Assembly (NCBI GenBank): GCA_050485685.1
Contig: JBJHBW010000034.1
Coordinates: 1 to 19,899 of the forward strand
Length of the DNA: 19,899 bases
Source: JBJHBP01 sp050485685
GTDB taxonomy: Bacteria > Pseudomonadota > Gammaproteobacteria > Steroidobacterales > Rariloculaceae
Direction: 5' to 3'
The position numbers and the translations under genes were made by a program. The notes under the pieces are model-generated. The model worked only from the letters and a program-made list of their open reading frames with translations. It was not told where the DNA came from and did no database searches. This document shows, piece after piece, positions 7,151 through 14,477 of this stretch. The stretch's first letter is position 1. Each line of letters begins with the position of its first letter.

Positions 7151-8424
7151 TCGGATGCGCCGGCAGCGTTTGCCCGCGCCGATCCCTGCGGCACCTGCTG
7201 ACCGGCACGGTAGTGTTCCGCAATCAGGGCAACCAGCCGCTTCGCCAGTACAACCTTGCTGCTTTCACCCAGCGCGGATTCACCGCCGTTCCAGTAGACC
7301 GTCAGCGCATTGGTCTCGGCGTCGAAGCCACAGTTCGGACCCACGCGATTCGCGGCAATCATGTTCACCTGCTTGCGTCCCAGCTTCTCGCGGGCGTGTT
7401 GTTCCACGTCACGGGTTTCGGCGGCGAACCCGACCGTGAACGGTGCATCCTTCAATGCCGCGACGCTGGCCAGCGTATCTTCCGAACGCACCAGCGACAG
7501 ATCCATACGATCGGCACTGCGTTTGATCTTCTCGCTGCTTGCGCTGGCCGGGCGGTAGTCGGATACGGCTGCGCATCCAATGAATATGTCGGTATCGGCC
7601 ATCTCTTCATGCACGGATCTGTACATGTCAGCGGCAGATTCCACATCGACTCTCCGCACGCCAGCCGGCGTCGACAGCGTGACAGGACCCGCCACGAGCA
7701 CGACCTCGGCTCCTGCCTCTCGTGCTGCCGAGGCCACTGCAAAACCCATCTTTCCCGAACTGCGATTGGTGATGTAGCGCACCGGGTCTATGGGCTCGCG
7801 GGTCGGACCAGCCGTAATGACGACTTTCAGTCCCGCCAGCAGTCCGGCATGCTGCCGCGATCCTGCCGGCAGCAGCCGATCGGCGATTTCGTCAGGCTCC
7901 AGCATGCGACCGGGTCCGACATCACCGCAGGCCTGTTCGCCTTCACCCGGCCCCAGACACTCCACGCCTCGCGATGCGAGCAACGCGCGGTTGTGCTGCA
8001 CCGCCGGATGCGCCCACATGGCCTGGTTCATCGCGGGGGCCAGATACAGCGGTGCCTGGGTGGCGAGGCAAATGGTGCTCAGAAGATCCGGAGCAAGGCC
8101 ACCAGCCAGCACGCCGATGAAGTCGGCGCTGGCCGGTGCAACCACGGCGATATCCGCCCAGCGCGCCAGTTCGATGTGGCCCATGCCCGCTTCCGCATCG
8201 CGGTCCCAGAGGTCGCTGCGCACCCGGCGTCCGGACACGGCCTGCAGCGACAGCGGCGTTACGAACTCGTGGGCGGCACGTGTCATCACGACCTGCACCT
8301 CGCATCCACGGTCCATGAGTCTGCGCACCAGTTCCGGCGCCTTGTAGGCGGCGATGCCGCCTGTTACGCCTACCAGGACCCGGGTACGCGTGGTTGTGTT
8401 CGTGTTCGTGTTCGTCATTGCCAT
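7147..8424 (-). CDS. coaBC: bifunctional phosphopantothenoylcysteine decarboxylase / synthetase
   Basis: CoaBC performs two consecutive steps of coenzyme A synthesis. The CoaB half joins cysteine to 4'-phosphopantothenate using CTP, and the FMN-dependent CoaC half decarboxylates the product. The 425-residue protein has the CoaC half first: VGVTGGIAAYK (18-28), GHIELARWAD with catalytic His83, PAMNQAMW (130-137) and Cys166 (ACGDVGPGRM). The CoaB half follows with ITAGPTREPIDPVR and ITNRSSGKMG (218-227), and a later EKIKR lysine. The N-terminus carries an odd Thr-Asn run (residues 4-12) made by a 6-bp repeat; the conserved fold begins at about residue 15. ATG codons at 8424 and 8418 are both possible. 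It is divergent from radC and coupled to dut. Confidence 0.96.
   Translation of the reverse strand: MAMTNTNTNTTTRTRVLVGVTGGIAAYKAPELVRRLMDRGCEVQVVMTRAAHEFVTPLSLQAVSGRRVRSDLWDRDAEAGMGHIELARWADIAVVAPASADFIGVLAGGLAPDLLSTICLATQAPLYLAPAMNQAMWAHPAVQHNRALLASRGVECLGPGEGEQACGDVGPGRMLEPDEIADRLLPAGSRQHAGLLAGLKVVITAGPTREPIDPVRYITNRSSGKMGFAVASAAREAGAEVVLVAGPVTLSTPAGVRRVDVESAADMYRSVHEEMADTDIFIGCAAVSDYRPASASSEKIKRSADRMDLSLVRSEDTLASVAALKDAPFTVGFAAETRDVEQHAREKLGRKQVNMIAANRVGPNCGFDAETNALTVYWNGGESALGESSKVVLAKRLVALIAEHYRAGQQVPQGSARANAAGASE
8396..8413. repeat. 6-bp tandem repeat at coaBC 5' end
   Basis: Three perfect copies of GTGTTC (plus strand) lie within the first codons of coaBC. On the coding strand they read GAACAC and give alternating Asn-Thr. 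A change in copy number would add or remove Asn-Thr pairs before the conserved domain without a frameshift. Confidence 0.9.
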
Positions 8425-8621
8425 CAGGCCAGTAAACGGCGCGTTGATACGCCAGCGCAGCTTACCGCCGTCGCGACCGGTATTTCCACATGCAGGCTTT
8501 TCGGTGACTGCCGAGAAAGCGCAGGGAATCCGTCCGGTTGCCAGTTTCTGACGGGCTCAGCCACTTATGGATCTTCATCCCGGCAGGCTGATCCGGCGAC
8601 GATGGTGACTGCCACGCGCAC

Positions 8622-8645
8622 GGACAGGGACAGGGACAGGGACAG
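8622..8645. repeat. 6-bp tandem repeat just before radC
   Basis: Four perfect copies of GGACAG end five bases before the radC ATG at 8650. The last copies supply the AGGGA that is the best Shine-Dalgarno-like match. If translation instead began at the in-frame ATG at 8602, the repeat would be coding and give alternating Arg-Asp. Confidence 0.93.
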
Positions 8646-8649
8646 CCGC

Positions 8650-9324
8650 ATGAGTATAGGAAACTGGCCAGTATCAGAACGACCACGGGAACGACTGCTG
8701 ACGCACGGACCCGACCGGCTTTCCGATGGCGAGCTCGTGGCCGTGCTGCTCGGGACCGGCTGTGCCGGTTGCGATGCGCTTTCCATCGCCCACGGACTGC
8801 TGAAGCGCTGGGGCGGGCTGGCGGTACTGCTACAGCGCAGCAGCACGGAGCTGGCCGAGGCACGTGGCATCGGCCCGGTACGCGCCGCACGTCTGCAGGC
8901 CGCGGTAGAGCTGGGTCGGCGCTACCTGACCTGCGCCGTGGACCGCGGCGGCACGCTGCGCGCCCCGGACGACGCAGTGCGGTTCTTCCATGCCCGCCTC
9001 GCGGATCTGCCACACGAAGTGTTCGGCTGCCTGTTTCTCGACGCGCGCCATCGGCTCATCCGCTATGAAGAGCTGTTCCGCGGCACCGTGGACGGCGCCG
9101 CCGTATACCCCCGTGAGGTGCTGAAACGGGCCCTGCACCACAACGCCTCGGCCGTCATCATTGGACATAATCACCCGTCCGGCGTGGCCGAGCCCAGCGA
9201 GGCGGACCGCGGGATCACGCTGAAGCTGTCCCGGGCGCTGGCGATGGTGGACGTGCGCCTGCTCGATCACCTGGTGGTCAGCCGGGGCGGGCATGTGTCG
9301 CTGGCCGAAAGGGGCTGGATATAG
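8650..9324 (+). CDS. radC: RadC family JAB/MPN-domain protein
   Basis: The 224-residue product equals E. coli RadC in length. The N-terminal part contains a UPF0758-type helical region with a helix-hairpin-helix-like segment (ARGIGPVRAARLQA). The C-terminal part is a JAB/MPN metalloprotease-like domain with the signature GHNHPSG...S..D (His-x-His, then Ser and Asp in GVAEPSEAD). The family was once linked to DNA repair but its true activity remains unsettled. I chose ATG 8650 because it gives the usual start (a short lead, then SERPRERLLTHG) and follows AGGGA; ATG 8602, in frame, would add 16 residues partly encoded by the GGACAG repeat. Neighbours coaBC (divergent) and rpmB-rpmG (downstream) match the conserved gammaproteobacterial cluster. 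Confidence 0.93.
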   Translation: MSIGNWPVSERPRERLLTHGPDRLSDGELVAVLLGTGCAGCDALSIAHGLLKRWGGLAVLLQRSSTELAEARGIGPVRAARLQAAVELGRRYLTCAVDRGGTLRAPDDAVRFFHARLADLPHEVFGCLFLDARHRLIRYEELFRGTVDGAAVYPREVLKRALHHNASAVIIGHNHPSGVAEPSEADRGITLKLSRALAMVDVRLLDHLVVSRGGHVSLAERGWI

Positions 9325-9382
9325 CGAGTGGCCGGTGTTCGGGCGGTGCAGCGGGGTCGCGCTGCGGGTGCGGTCTGGCGCC

Positions 9383-9411
9383 TTGCCGGGGGTCCGGGCA
9401 GGCGGTATAGT
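9383..9411 (+). promoter_or_regulatory. sigma70-type promoter for rpmB-rpmG
   Basis: TTGCCG (9383-9388) and TATAGT (9406-9411) are separated by exactly 17 bases and match the -35 and -10 consensus at four and five of six positions. Transcription would start near 9418, about 30 bases before the rpmB ATG. This is the best classical promoter in the window and lets the ribosomal protein genes be expressed independently of radC. Confidence 0.75.
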
Positions 9412-9448
9412 GCCCACCCTTTGCGAACCGCACACTGAGGATTGAGAG

Positions 9449-9685
9449 ATGTCCAGGGTCTGTCAGGTCACGGGTAAGCGCCCGATGACGGGAAACAATG
9501 TATCGCACGCGAACAACAAGACGCGTCGCCGTTTCCTCCCCAATCTCCATACCCAGCGCTTCTGGCTGGAGAAGGAGAAGCGGTTCGTTCGCCTGCGCGT
9601 GTCGTGCAAGGGACTGCGCATCATCGACAAGCTCGGCATAGAAAAGGTCATCGCGCAGCTGCGCGAGCGGGGCACAAAGGTCTGA
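9449..9685 (+). CDS. rpmB: 50S ribosomal protein L28
   Basis: The 78-residue basic protein opens with SRVCQVTGKRPMTGNN and contains RRFLPNLHTQRFW and KRFVRLRVSCKGLR, which match L28 of gammaproteobacteria almost residue for residue. L28 sits on the large ribosomal subunit near the tRNA exit site. The start is supported by GAGG and GAGAG just upstream and by the family N-terminus. Gene order rpmB-rpmG after radC is the conserved one. A short GC hairpin (GCGCG-GTA-CGCGC) follows the stop codon but has no T-run. Confidence 0.98.
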   Translation: MSRVCQVTGKRPMTGNNVSHANNKTRRRFLPNLHTQRFWLEKEKRFVRLRVSCKGLRIIDKLGIEKVIAQLRERGTKV

Positions 9686-9715
9686 GCGCGGTACGCGCGA
9701 CCTTTAACATCTAAC

Positions 9716-9746
9716 GCCTTCGCACGAACAGCCTTCGCACGAACAG
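9716..9746. repeat. 15-bp tandem duplication between rpmB and rpmG
   Basis: GCCTTCGCACGAACAG at 9716-9731 is repeated perfectly at 9731-9746 (shared G, period 15). It lies in the 95-base spacer between the two ribosomal protein genes, and its role is unknown. Perfect identity suggests a recent duplication. Confidence 0.9.
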
Positions 9747-9780
9747 CGTTTCCGCAGACAGTTTTCAGAGATCAGCCATC

Positions 9781-9936
9781 ATGCGTGACAAGATTCGACT
9801 GATGTCCACAGCCGGTACCGGGCATTACTACACCACCACCAAGAACCGGCGTCTTCACCCTGAAAAGATGGAAGTGAAGAAATACGACCCGCGCGTACGC
9901 CAGCACGTGATCTACAAGGAAACGAAGATCAAGTAA
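9781..9936 (+). CDS. rpmG: 50S ribosomal protein L33
   Basis: This short gene encodes 51 residues beginning MRDKIRLMSTAGTGHYY and ending RQHVIYKETKIK, a close match to E. coli L33. It has no cysteines, so it is the zinc-independent (C-minus) type. It lacks the first few residues (AKGI) of the E. coli protein: the codons before the ATG offer no other start. The Shine-Dalgarno is weak (GAG about ten bases upstream), so translation may depend on rpmB. L33 is a component of the large subunit near the E site. Confidence 0.96.
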   Translation: MRDKIRLMSTAGTGHYYTTTKNRRLHPEKMEVKKYDPRVRQHVIYKETKIK

Positions 9937-9940
9937 GCCG

Positions 9941-9985
9941 GGTCGTCAGCCTCTTCGTCGTCAGGCTCTTCGTCGTCAGGCCCTG
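9941..9985. repeat. 15-bp imperfect tandem repeat, 3 units, after rpmG
   Basis: Three copies of a 15-base unit, close to CGTCGTCAGGCTCTT, lie at 9941-9955, 9956-9970 and 9971-9985; the first and third differ at a few bases. The array fills the gap between rpmG and the convergent desaturase and includes the desaturase stop codon (9976-9978). AGCCT and AGGCT within it could form a weak hairpin. No T-run is present. Confidence 0.85.
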
Positions 9986-11199
9986 GCCTGCGACGGATCC
10001 GGCATAGGCCGGAACGACTTCAGATACGCGACGAACTCCTCCAGCGCCTGAATGCCGCTGGCTTCTGCGCGCGTGCACCATTCCCTGAAGTCCGCCAGCA
10101 GTTTCTCGTTGCTGGTATGCGCCCCTTCCCACAGGCTCTTGAGCTCATTACGAAACTCGAGCACCGTGCGCAGCCCTGGATGACGCTCCACCAGATCCGT
10201 CATCTGCTCGCGTGAACGCTCGTCCAGCATATGCGGCTGCCAGCTCAGCATGCGGCGCGCGGCACGCACCACGGAACTGGCGTTCGCACGGTTGGCGAGC
10301 TCACGGCGCAGGATGGGCAGCGTCACGTTATAGGTGTAGTGCCTGAGCACGTGCATGCGATGCACGATGATCGCGCGCAGCGCATCAAGATCGGCGACCG
10401 CGCCGGACCGCGCCTGCGGCTCCAGTTCCGGCATGGACGCAACGCGGCGGATCTTCGCCAGCCGCAGCCAGACCAGCAGCTTCAGGTGCAGCCAGCCGAG
10501 GTCGATCTCATGTCGGCGCATGGAGAACCGCGCCGAACTCGGGAACGCATGATGATTGTTGTGCAGCTCCTCGCCCGCCACCAGTATGCCTATAGGCCAC
10601 AGATTCGTGGATGCGTCTTCGGTCTCGAAGTTGCGGTAGCCCTTCGCATGACACAGTCCGTTGACGATGCCGGCGGCCATGACCGGCATGTTCGCGATCT
10701 GGAACGCGAACATGATGATGCCCGGTATGCCGAACAGGACGAGGTTCAGAACCAGCAGCAGCGCGATGCCGTAGTAGCTTCGCACCGGGTGGGCGTAGAC
10801 GTTGTTCTCCAGCCAGTCATTCGGCGTGCCCTTGGCGTACTTGGCCAGCGTTTCCGGCTTCACGGACTCGGCACGATAAAGTTCCGCACCTTCGAGCAGC
10901 ACGCGCTTCAGACCGAAAATGCGCGGGCTGTGGGGATCGCCTTCCTTTTCGGTGTAGGCGTGGTGCTTGCGATGCACGGCCACCCACTCGCGTGTTGACG
11001 AACCGGTGTTCATCCACAGCCAGAACCGGCAGAAATGACGCACCAGCGGGTGCAGATCCACTGACCGGTGGGCCTGGTCACGATGGTAGTAGAGCGTCAC
11101 ACACATCATCGTCACGTGCATGAAAAGCAGCGTGACAATCACGTAGCCCCAGAAACCGAGATTGGTGAGCCCGTTGTAATGGGCGTAGATGAATTCCAC
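9976..11199 (-). CDS. membrane fatty acid (acyl-CoA/acyl-lipid) desaturase
   Basis: This integral membrane enzyme belongs to the stearoyl-CoA desaturase-like di-iron family that places a cis double bond (usually delta-9) in fatty acyl chains, using oxygen, and so tunes membrane fluidity. The 407-residue product has all three histidine boxes: HRDQAH (39-44), HRKHH (76-80) and HNNHH (213-217). Hydrophobic segments occur near 15-35 and 143-180. A cytoplasmic C-terminal part of about 170 residues follows the third box, as in other proteobacterial members. I chose GTG at 11199 because it matches the family N-terminus, has AGG upstream, and lies about 30 bases downstream of a good promoter; the open frame upstream has no ATG and overlaps mutM. 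It is inserted, in opposite orientation, between rpmG and mutM, which are neighbours in E. coli. The regiospecificity is inferred. Confidence 0.9.
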   Translation of the reverse strand: MEFIYAHYNGLTNLGFWGYVIVTLLFMHVTMMCVTLYYHRDQAHRSVDLHPLVRHFCRFWLWMNTGSSTREWVAVHRKHHAYTEKEGDPHSPRIFGLKRVLLEGAELYRAESVKPETLAKYAKGTPNDWLENNVYAHPVRSYYGIALLLVLNLVLFGIPGIIMFAFQIANMPVMAAGIVNGLCHAKGYRNFETEDASTNLWPIGILVAGEELHNNHHAFPSSARFSMRRHEIDLGWLHLKLLVWLRLAKIRRVASMPELEPQARSGAVADLDALRAIIVHRMHVLRHYTYNVTLPILRRELANRANASSVVRAARRMLSWQPHMLDERSREQMTDLVERHPGLRTVLEFRNELKSLWEGAHTSNEKLLADFREWCTRAEASGIQALEEFVAYLKSFRPMPDPSQARA

Positions 11200-11236
11200 G
11201 TTCGCGCCTGTCCGTAACTGTGAGTAGCCGTCGCTC

Positions 11237-11266
11237 ACTATAGCTGATCGATTATTCGCGCTCCAA
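11237..11266 (-). promoter_or_regulatory. sigma70-type promoter for the desaturase
   Basis: On the minus strand TTGGAG (11261-11266) and TATAGT (11237-11242) are 18 bases apart. The -10 matches five of six consensus bases and the -35 only the TTG. The predicted start near 11230 gives a leader of about 30 bases to the GTG at 11199 and rules out the earlier in-frame GTG at 11238, which overlaps the -10 box. Confidence 0.6.
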
Positions 11267-11369
11267 GCCGGCGCCGGGACCGGATTCACGATTTCGCCAT
11301 CGCCGCCTGCCCTTTTCGGCCTGCAGGGGGCGCTGGCGCGTTGTGGCCGGCCGCCTATATGCTCGCGCC

Positions 11370-12182
11370 ATGCCTGAACTGCCGGAAGTGGAAACCACAC
11401 GCCGCGGCCTCGCGCCGCTGCTGGAAGGACACACGATCGATTCGCTGATTGTGCGCGAGCCCCGTCTGCGCTGGCCTGTTGCAACCGATGTCGCCGCTCA
11501 GGTGCGGCATGCAGCGATCCGCACCCTGACGCGTCGCGGAAAATATCTGCTGATTCACGCCGGCGACGGCGCGCTGATCGTGCACCTGGGGATGTCGGGC
11601 AGTCTGAGGTTTCTGGCGGAATCCTCGCCGGCCCGGGCGCACGACCACTTCGACCTTACGCTGACCACCGGCGGCCTGGTGCGTTTTAACGATCCGCGCC
11701 GCTTCGGCAGCCTGCATTACACGAACTCCCCGGCGCAGCATCCGTTGCTCCGCAGTCTGGGACCGGAACCGCTGGAAGACGACTTCAGTGCCGACTACCT
11801 GTGGCAGAAGTCGCGGGGGCGCCGTGTCATCATCAAGCAGCATCTGATGAACGGTCAGGTCGTGGCGGGGCTTGGCAACATCTACGTCAACGAGGCGCTG
11901 TACCGGGCGGGCATTCATCCGCTGCGAGCGGCCGGGCGCATTGCACGCCGTCGCTTTGAGCCACTGGTGGCAGCCATCCGCGCCGTGCTCGAGGACGCCC
12001 TCACCCAGGGCGGCACCACGCTGCGTGATTTCGTGGGCGGCGACGGCAAGCCCGGATACTTCCAGAACACGCTGAACGTATACGGCCGCGCAGATGAACC
12101 CTGCCGCCGCTGCGGCACTGCGATACGCCGTGCCGTGACCGGGCAACGTGCGGTCTACTGGTGCCCGCGCTGCCAGCGTTGA
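11370..12182 (+). CDS. mutM: formamidopyrimidine-DNA glycosylase
   Basis: Fpg removes oxidised purines such as 8-oxoguanine and nicks the resulting abasic site. The 270-residue product starts MPELPEVETTRRGL, which places the catalytic Pro2 and Glu3 directly after Met; this fixes the start at 11370 and excludes an upstream GTG. Lys58 (RRGKYLL) is the conserved active-site lysine. A helix-two-turn-helix region contains QVVAGLGNIYVNEALYRAGI. The C-terminal zinc finger has its four cysteines (CRRC and CPRC). No clear ribosome binding site precedes it. It is divergent from the desaturase and convergent with ggt (11 bases between stops). In E. coli mutM neighbours coaD and rpmG, both of which lie within about 2 kb here. 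Confidence 0.98.
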   Translation: MPELPEVETTRRGLAPLLEGHTIDSLIVREPRLRWPVATDVAAQVRHAAIRTLTRRGKYLLIHAGDGALIVHLGMSGSLRFLAESSPARAHDHFDLTLTTGGLVRFNDPRRFGSLHYTNSPAQHPLLRSLGPEPLEDDFSADYLWQKSRGRRVIIKQHLMNGQVVAGLGNIYVNEALYRAGIHPLRAAGRIARRRFEPLVAAIRAVLEDALTQGGTTLRDFVGGDGKPGYFQNTLNVYGRADEPCRRCGTAIRRAVTGQRAVYWCPRCQR

Positions 12183-12193
12183 ACCGGCAGCAA

Positions 12194-13930
12194 TCAATCG
12201 CCCAGCACGACACCTTCGCGTCGGGGATCGGCACCGCCGAACAGACGCATGCCGCCGTCCTGATAACGGATCTCTATGCCATGCAGGCCGCTGTTGATCT
12301 CGCGCACCGCAACCCGGTGGCCCAGCGCCCGCAGCGCCTCGGCCTGCGCGGCCAGTTCGGTCCCTTCCTCCAGTTCCACGGGGCCCAGCTGTGCAATCAC
12401 ACGCGGCGCCGATATCGCCTGCTGCACGTCCATGCCCCAGTGCAGGACGCCAAGCAGGGTCTGCGCTACGAAACCGATGATACGTGTGCCGCCCGGTGAA
12501 CCGATCACCAGCGACAACCTGCCATCGGTATCGAATACCAGCGACGGCGCCATGCTGCTCAGCGGCCGTTTGCCGGGCTCCACGCGATTGGCCACCGGCA
12601 ACCCGTCGATCTCCGGCACGAATGAAAAATCCGTGAGCTGGTTATTGAGCAGGAAGCCACCGACCATCAGCTGGCTGCCGAAAGCCGACTGCACGGTCGT
12701 GGTCATCGATACGGCGCTGCCCCAGCCATCGACGATGGAGAAGTGACTCGTGGACATCATGTCGTGCGGCGACGCCGCGGCATGTTCCCATACCGTGATC
12801 TGGGGCGGTGTGCCGGCCTGTACCTCACTCATCGCCCGGTCCCTGGCAACCAGTGCGGCGCGCTCGCGCAGGTAAGGCGCCGACAGCAGGCCGGCCACCG
12901 GCACATCGACGAAGTCCGTGTCGGCGAGATAAAGATTGCGGTCCGCGAACGCCAGCCGGCTGGCCTCGGCAAGCAGGTGCAGCGCGCCTACGGCATCTTC
13001 GCGCAGCGACGGCGCATCGAGCAGTTCGACCAGTGACAGAATCTGCTGCACGGTGATGCCGCCGGACGACGGCGGCTGCGGACCGCAGACCTGCCACGCC
13101 CGGAACCCGGTGCACAACGGCGCGCGCTGCCGGACGCGGTAGTCGGCAAGGTCGTCCATGGTCAGCCGCCCGGCCGCGACATCGTTGTCACGCACCGCGC
13201 TGACGATGTCGCGCGCCAGCGCACCGGTGTACATCGGCTCCACGCCCTCGGCGGCCAGCAGTCGCAGAGTCGCCGCATAGTCGGGATTCACCAGCCGATG
13301 ACCAACCGGCAGCGGCACACCCTCGTCGTCGTAGAAGTAATCGCGAAACGCCGGCACGCGCGCAAAGCCCGCGAAACGCTGCAGCAGGCCGTGCAGCCTG
13401 GGCGAGATCTCGAAGCCGTCCTCCGCCAGCGCGATGGCCGGCACGAACAGCGCCTCCCACGGCAGGCGGCCGTGTTCGCTGTGGGCCTGTTCCAGAAGAC
13501 GCATCACACCGGGCACGCCGACCGCGGGACCGCCGGTGCCCACCGCGAAGAATCCGGCCGGGCTGCCGTCCGGTTCAAGATACATATCCGGCGTTGCCGC
13601 CGCCGGCGCCGTCTCGCGACCGTCATAGAACGTCACCCGCGACGGGCCAGTGCCGTCCGCGGTCGCGTCGTAGTGCAGCATGAATGCGCCACCGCCGACG
13701 CCGGACGACTGCGGTTCCACGAGCGACAGCACGAGTTGAACGGCAATCGCGGCATCGACCGCGCTGCCGCCGGCGCGAAGGATGGCCAGCCCCGCTTCGG
13801 CGGCGTGCGGGTTCGCGGCGCTCACCATATGACGCTCGGCCTCAACCGCCCTGTCTGCACAGACGACGGCACTGGCGAGCAGGCCTGTCGCAAGCAGCAG
13901 TGCGCGCTGCAGACGGATGGCCTGCCTCAT
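12194..13930 (-). CDS. ggt: gamma-glutamyltranspeptidase
   Basis: GGT cleaves the gamma-glutamyl bond of glutathione and similar peptides in the periplasm, releasing glutamate and Cys-Gly. It is an Ntn hydrolase that cuts itself into two subunits. The 578-residue precursor has a signal peptide (residues 1-25, ending VVCA). It keeps the key residues: Arg105 (DGRETAP), the self-cleavage site before Thr394 (STSHFSIVD), Asp434 (QLTDFSF), Ser458-Ser459 (PLSSMAPS) and the oxyanion glycines in GSPGG (477-481). The length is that of the family. Its ATG overlaps the coaD stop (ATGA, 13927-13930), so it should be translated together with coaD, an unusual pairing. It converges on mutM. Confidence 0.96.
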   Translation of the reverse strand: MRQAIRLQRALLLATGLLASAVVCADRAVEAERHMVSAANPHAAEAGLAILRAGGSAVDAAIAVQLVLSLVEPQSSGVGGGAFMLHYDATADGTGPSRVTFYDGRETAPAAATPDMYLEPDGSPAGFFAVGTGGPAVGVPGVMRLLEQAHSEHGRLPWEALFVPAIALAEDGFEISPRLHGLLQRFAGFARVPAFRDYFYDDEGVPLPVGHRLVNPDYAATLRLLAAEGVEPMYTGALARDIVSAVRDNDVAAGRLTMDDLADYRVRQRAPLCTGFRAWQVCGPQPPSSGGITVQQILSLVELLDAPSLREDAVGALHLLAEASRLAFADRNLYLADTDFVDVPVAGLLSAPYLRERAALVARDRAMSEVQAGTPPQITVWEHAAASPHDMMSTSHFSIVDGWGSAVSMTTTVQSAFGSQLMVGGFLLNNQLTDFSFVPEIDGLPVANRVEPGKRPLSSMAPSLVFDTDGRLSLVIGSPGGTRIIGFVAQTLLGVLHWGMDVQQAISAPRVIAQLGPVELEEGTELAAQAEALRALGHRVAVREINSGLHGIEIRYQDGGMRLFGGADPRREGVVLGD

Positions 13931-14418
13931 GCCGACCCCCTGCCGAACTTGGCTTTCAGCATGCGCTCCACATGCGGATGCACGAATGGCGACACGTCGC
14001 CGCCAAGCTCCACGATCTCGCGCACCAGGCTGGATGAGACGAAGGTGTAGTTTTCGGTCGGCGTCAGGAACACGGTTTCCACCGTCTCGGTCAGGTGACG
14101 GTTCATCGTCGCAAGCTGAAATTCGTACTCGAAATCCGATACCGCGCGCAGGCCCCGAATGATCGCACCCAGATTGTGCTGGCGCGCGTACTCGACGGTG
14201 AGACCGTCATAACCGGTCACGGTCACACCGGGCAGGTCCGCCAGCACTTCGTGGGCCAGCATCACGCGTTCATCCAGACTGAGCAGCGGCGCCTTCTTCG
14301 GACTGGCGGCCACGGCGACGACCACGCGATCGAACAACCGCAGACAGCGGCGTACCAGATCCTCGTGACCATGGGTGATCGGGTCGAACGTACCCGGGTA
14401 CATTGCGGCAACGCTCAT
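13927..14418 (-). CDS. coaD: phosphopantetheine adenylyltransferase
   Basis: CoaD transfers AMP from ATP to 4'-phosphopantetheine to form dephospho-CoA, the penultimate step of coenzyme A synthesis. The 163-residue product has the typical start AAMYPGTFDPITHGHEDL with the nucleotidyltransferase HxGH motif, Arg in IIRGLRAVSDFEYE, and the C-terminal VSSSLVRE motif. Its length matches the family (159 in E. coli). It lies 59 bases after rsmD, a conserved pairing, and overlaps ggt by four bases. With coaBC some 5.5 kb away, the window holds two CoA-pathway loci. Confidence 0.98.
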   Translation of the reverse strand: MSVAAMYPGTFDPITHGHEDLVRRCLRLFDRVVVAVAASPKKAPLLSLDERVMLAHEVLADLPGVTVTGYDGLTVEYARQHNLGAIIRGLRAVSDFEYEFQLATMNRHLTETVETVFLTPTENYTFVSSSLVREIVELGGDVSPFVHPHVERMLKAKFGRGSA

Positions 14419-14477
14419 CAGCCGCCTCGGTGCTGGCTATCCATGGAATCCATTGTAGCCGGCCGCCCGCGGCAGCG

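Noticed and set aside
7027..8649. Very long open frame running into radC from 7027
   Set aside because: It is antisense to coaBC and dut, whose motifs are unmistakable, and lacks any recognisable domain before radC. GC-rich codon bias keeps the opposite frame open. Only the part from 8650 (or 8602) is real.
9686..9700. GCGCG-GTA-CGCGC hairpin after rpmB as an intrinsic terminator
   Set aside because: The stem is only five pairs with a three-base loop and is followed by GACCTTTAAC instead of a T-run; rpmG lacks its own visible promoter, so termination here would be counterproductive.
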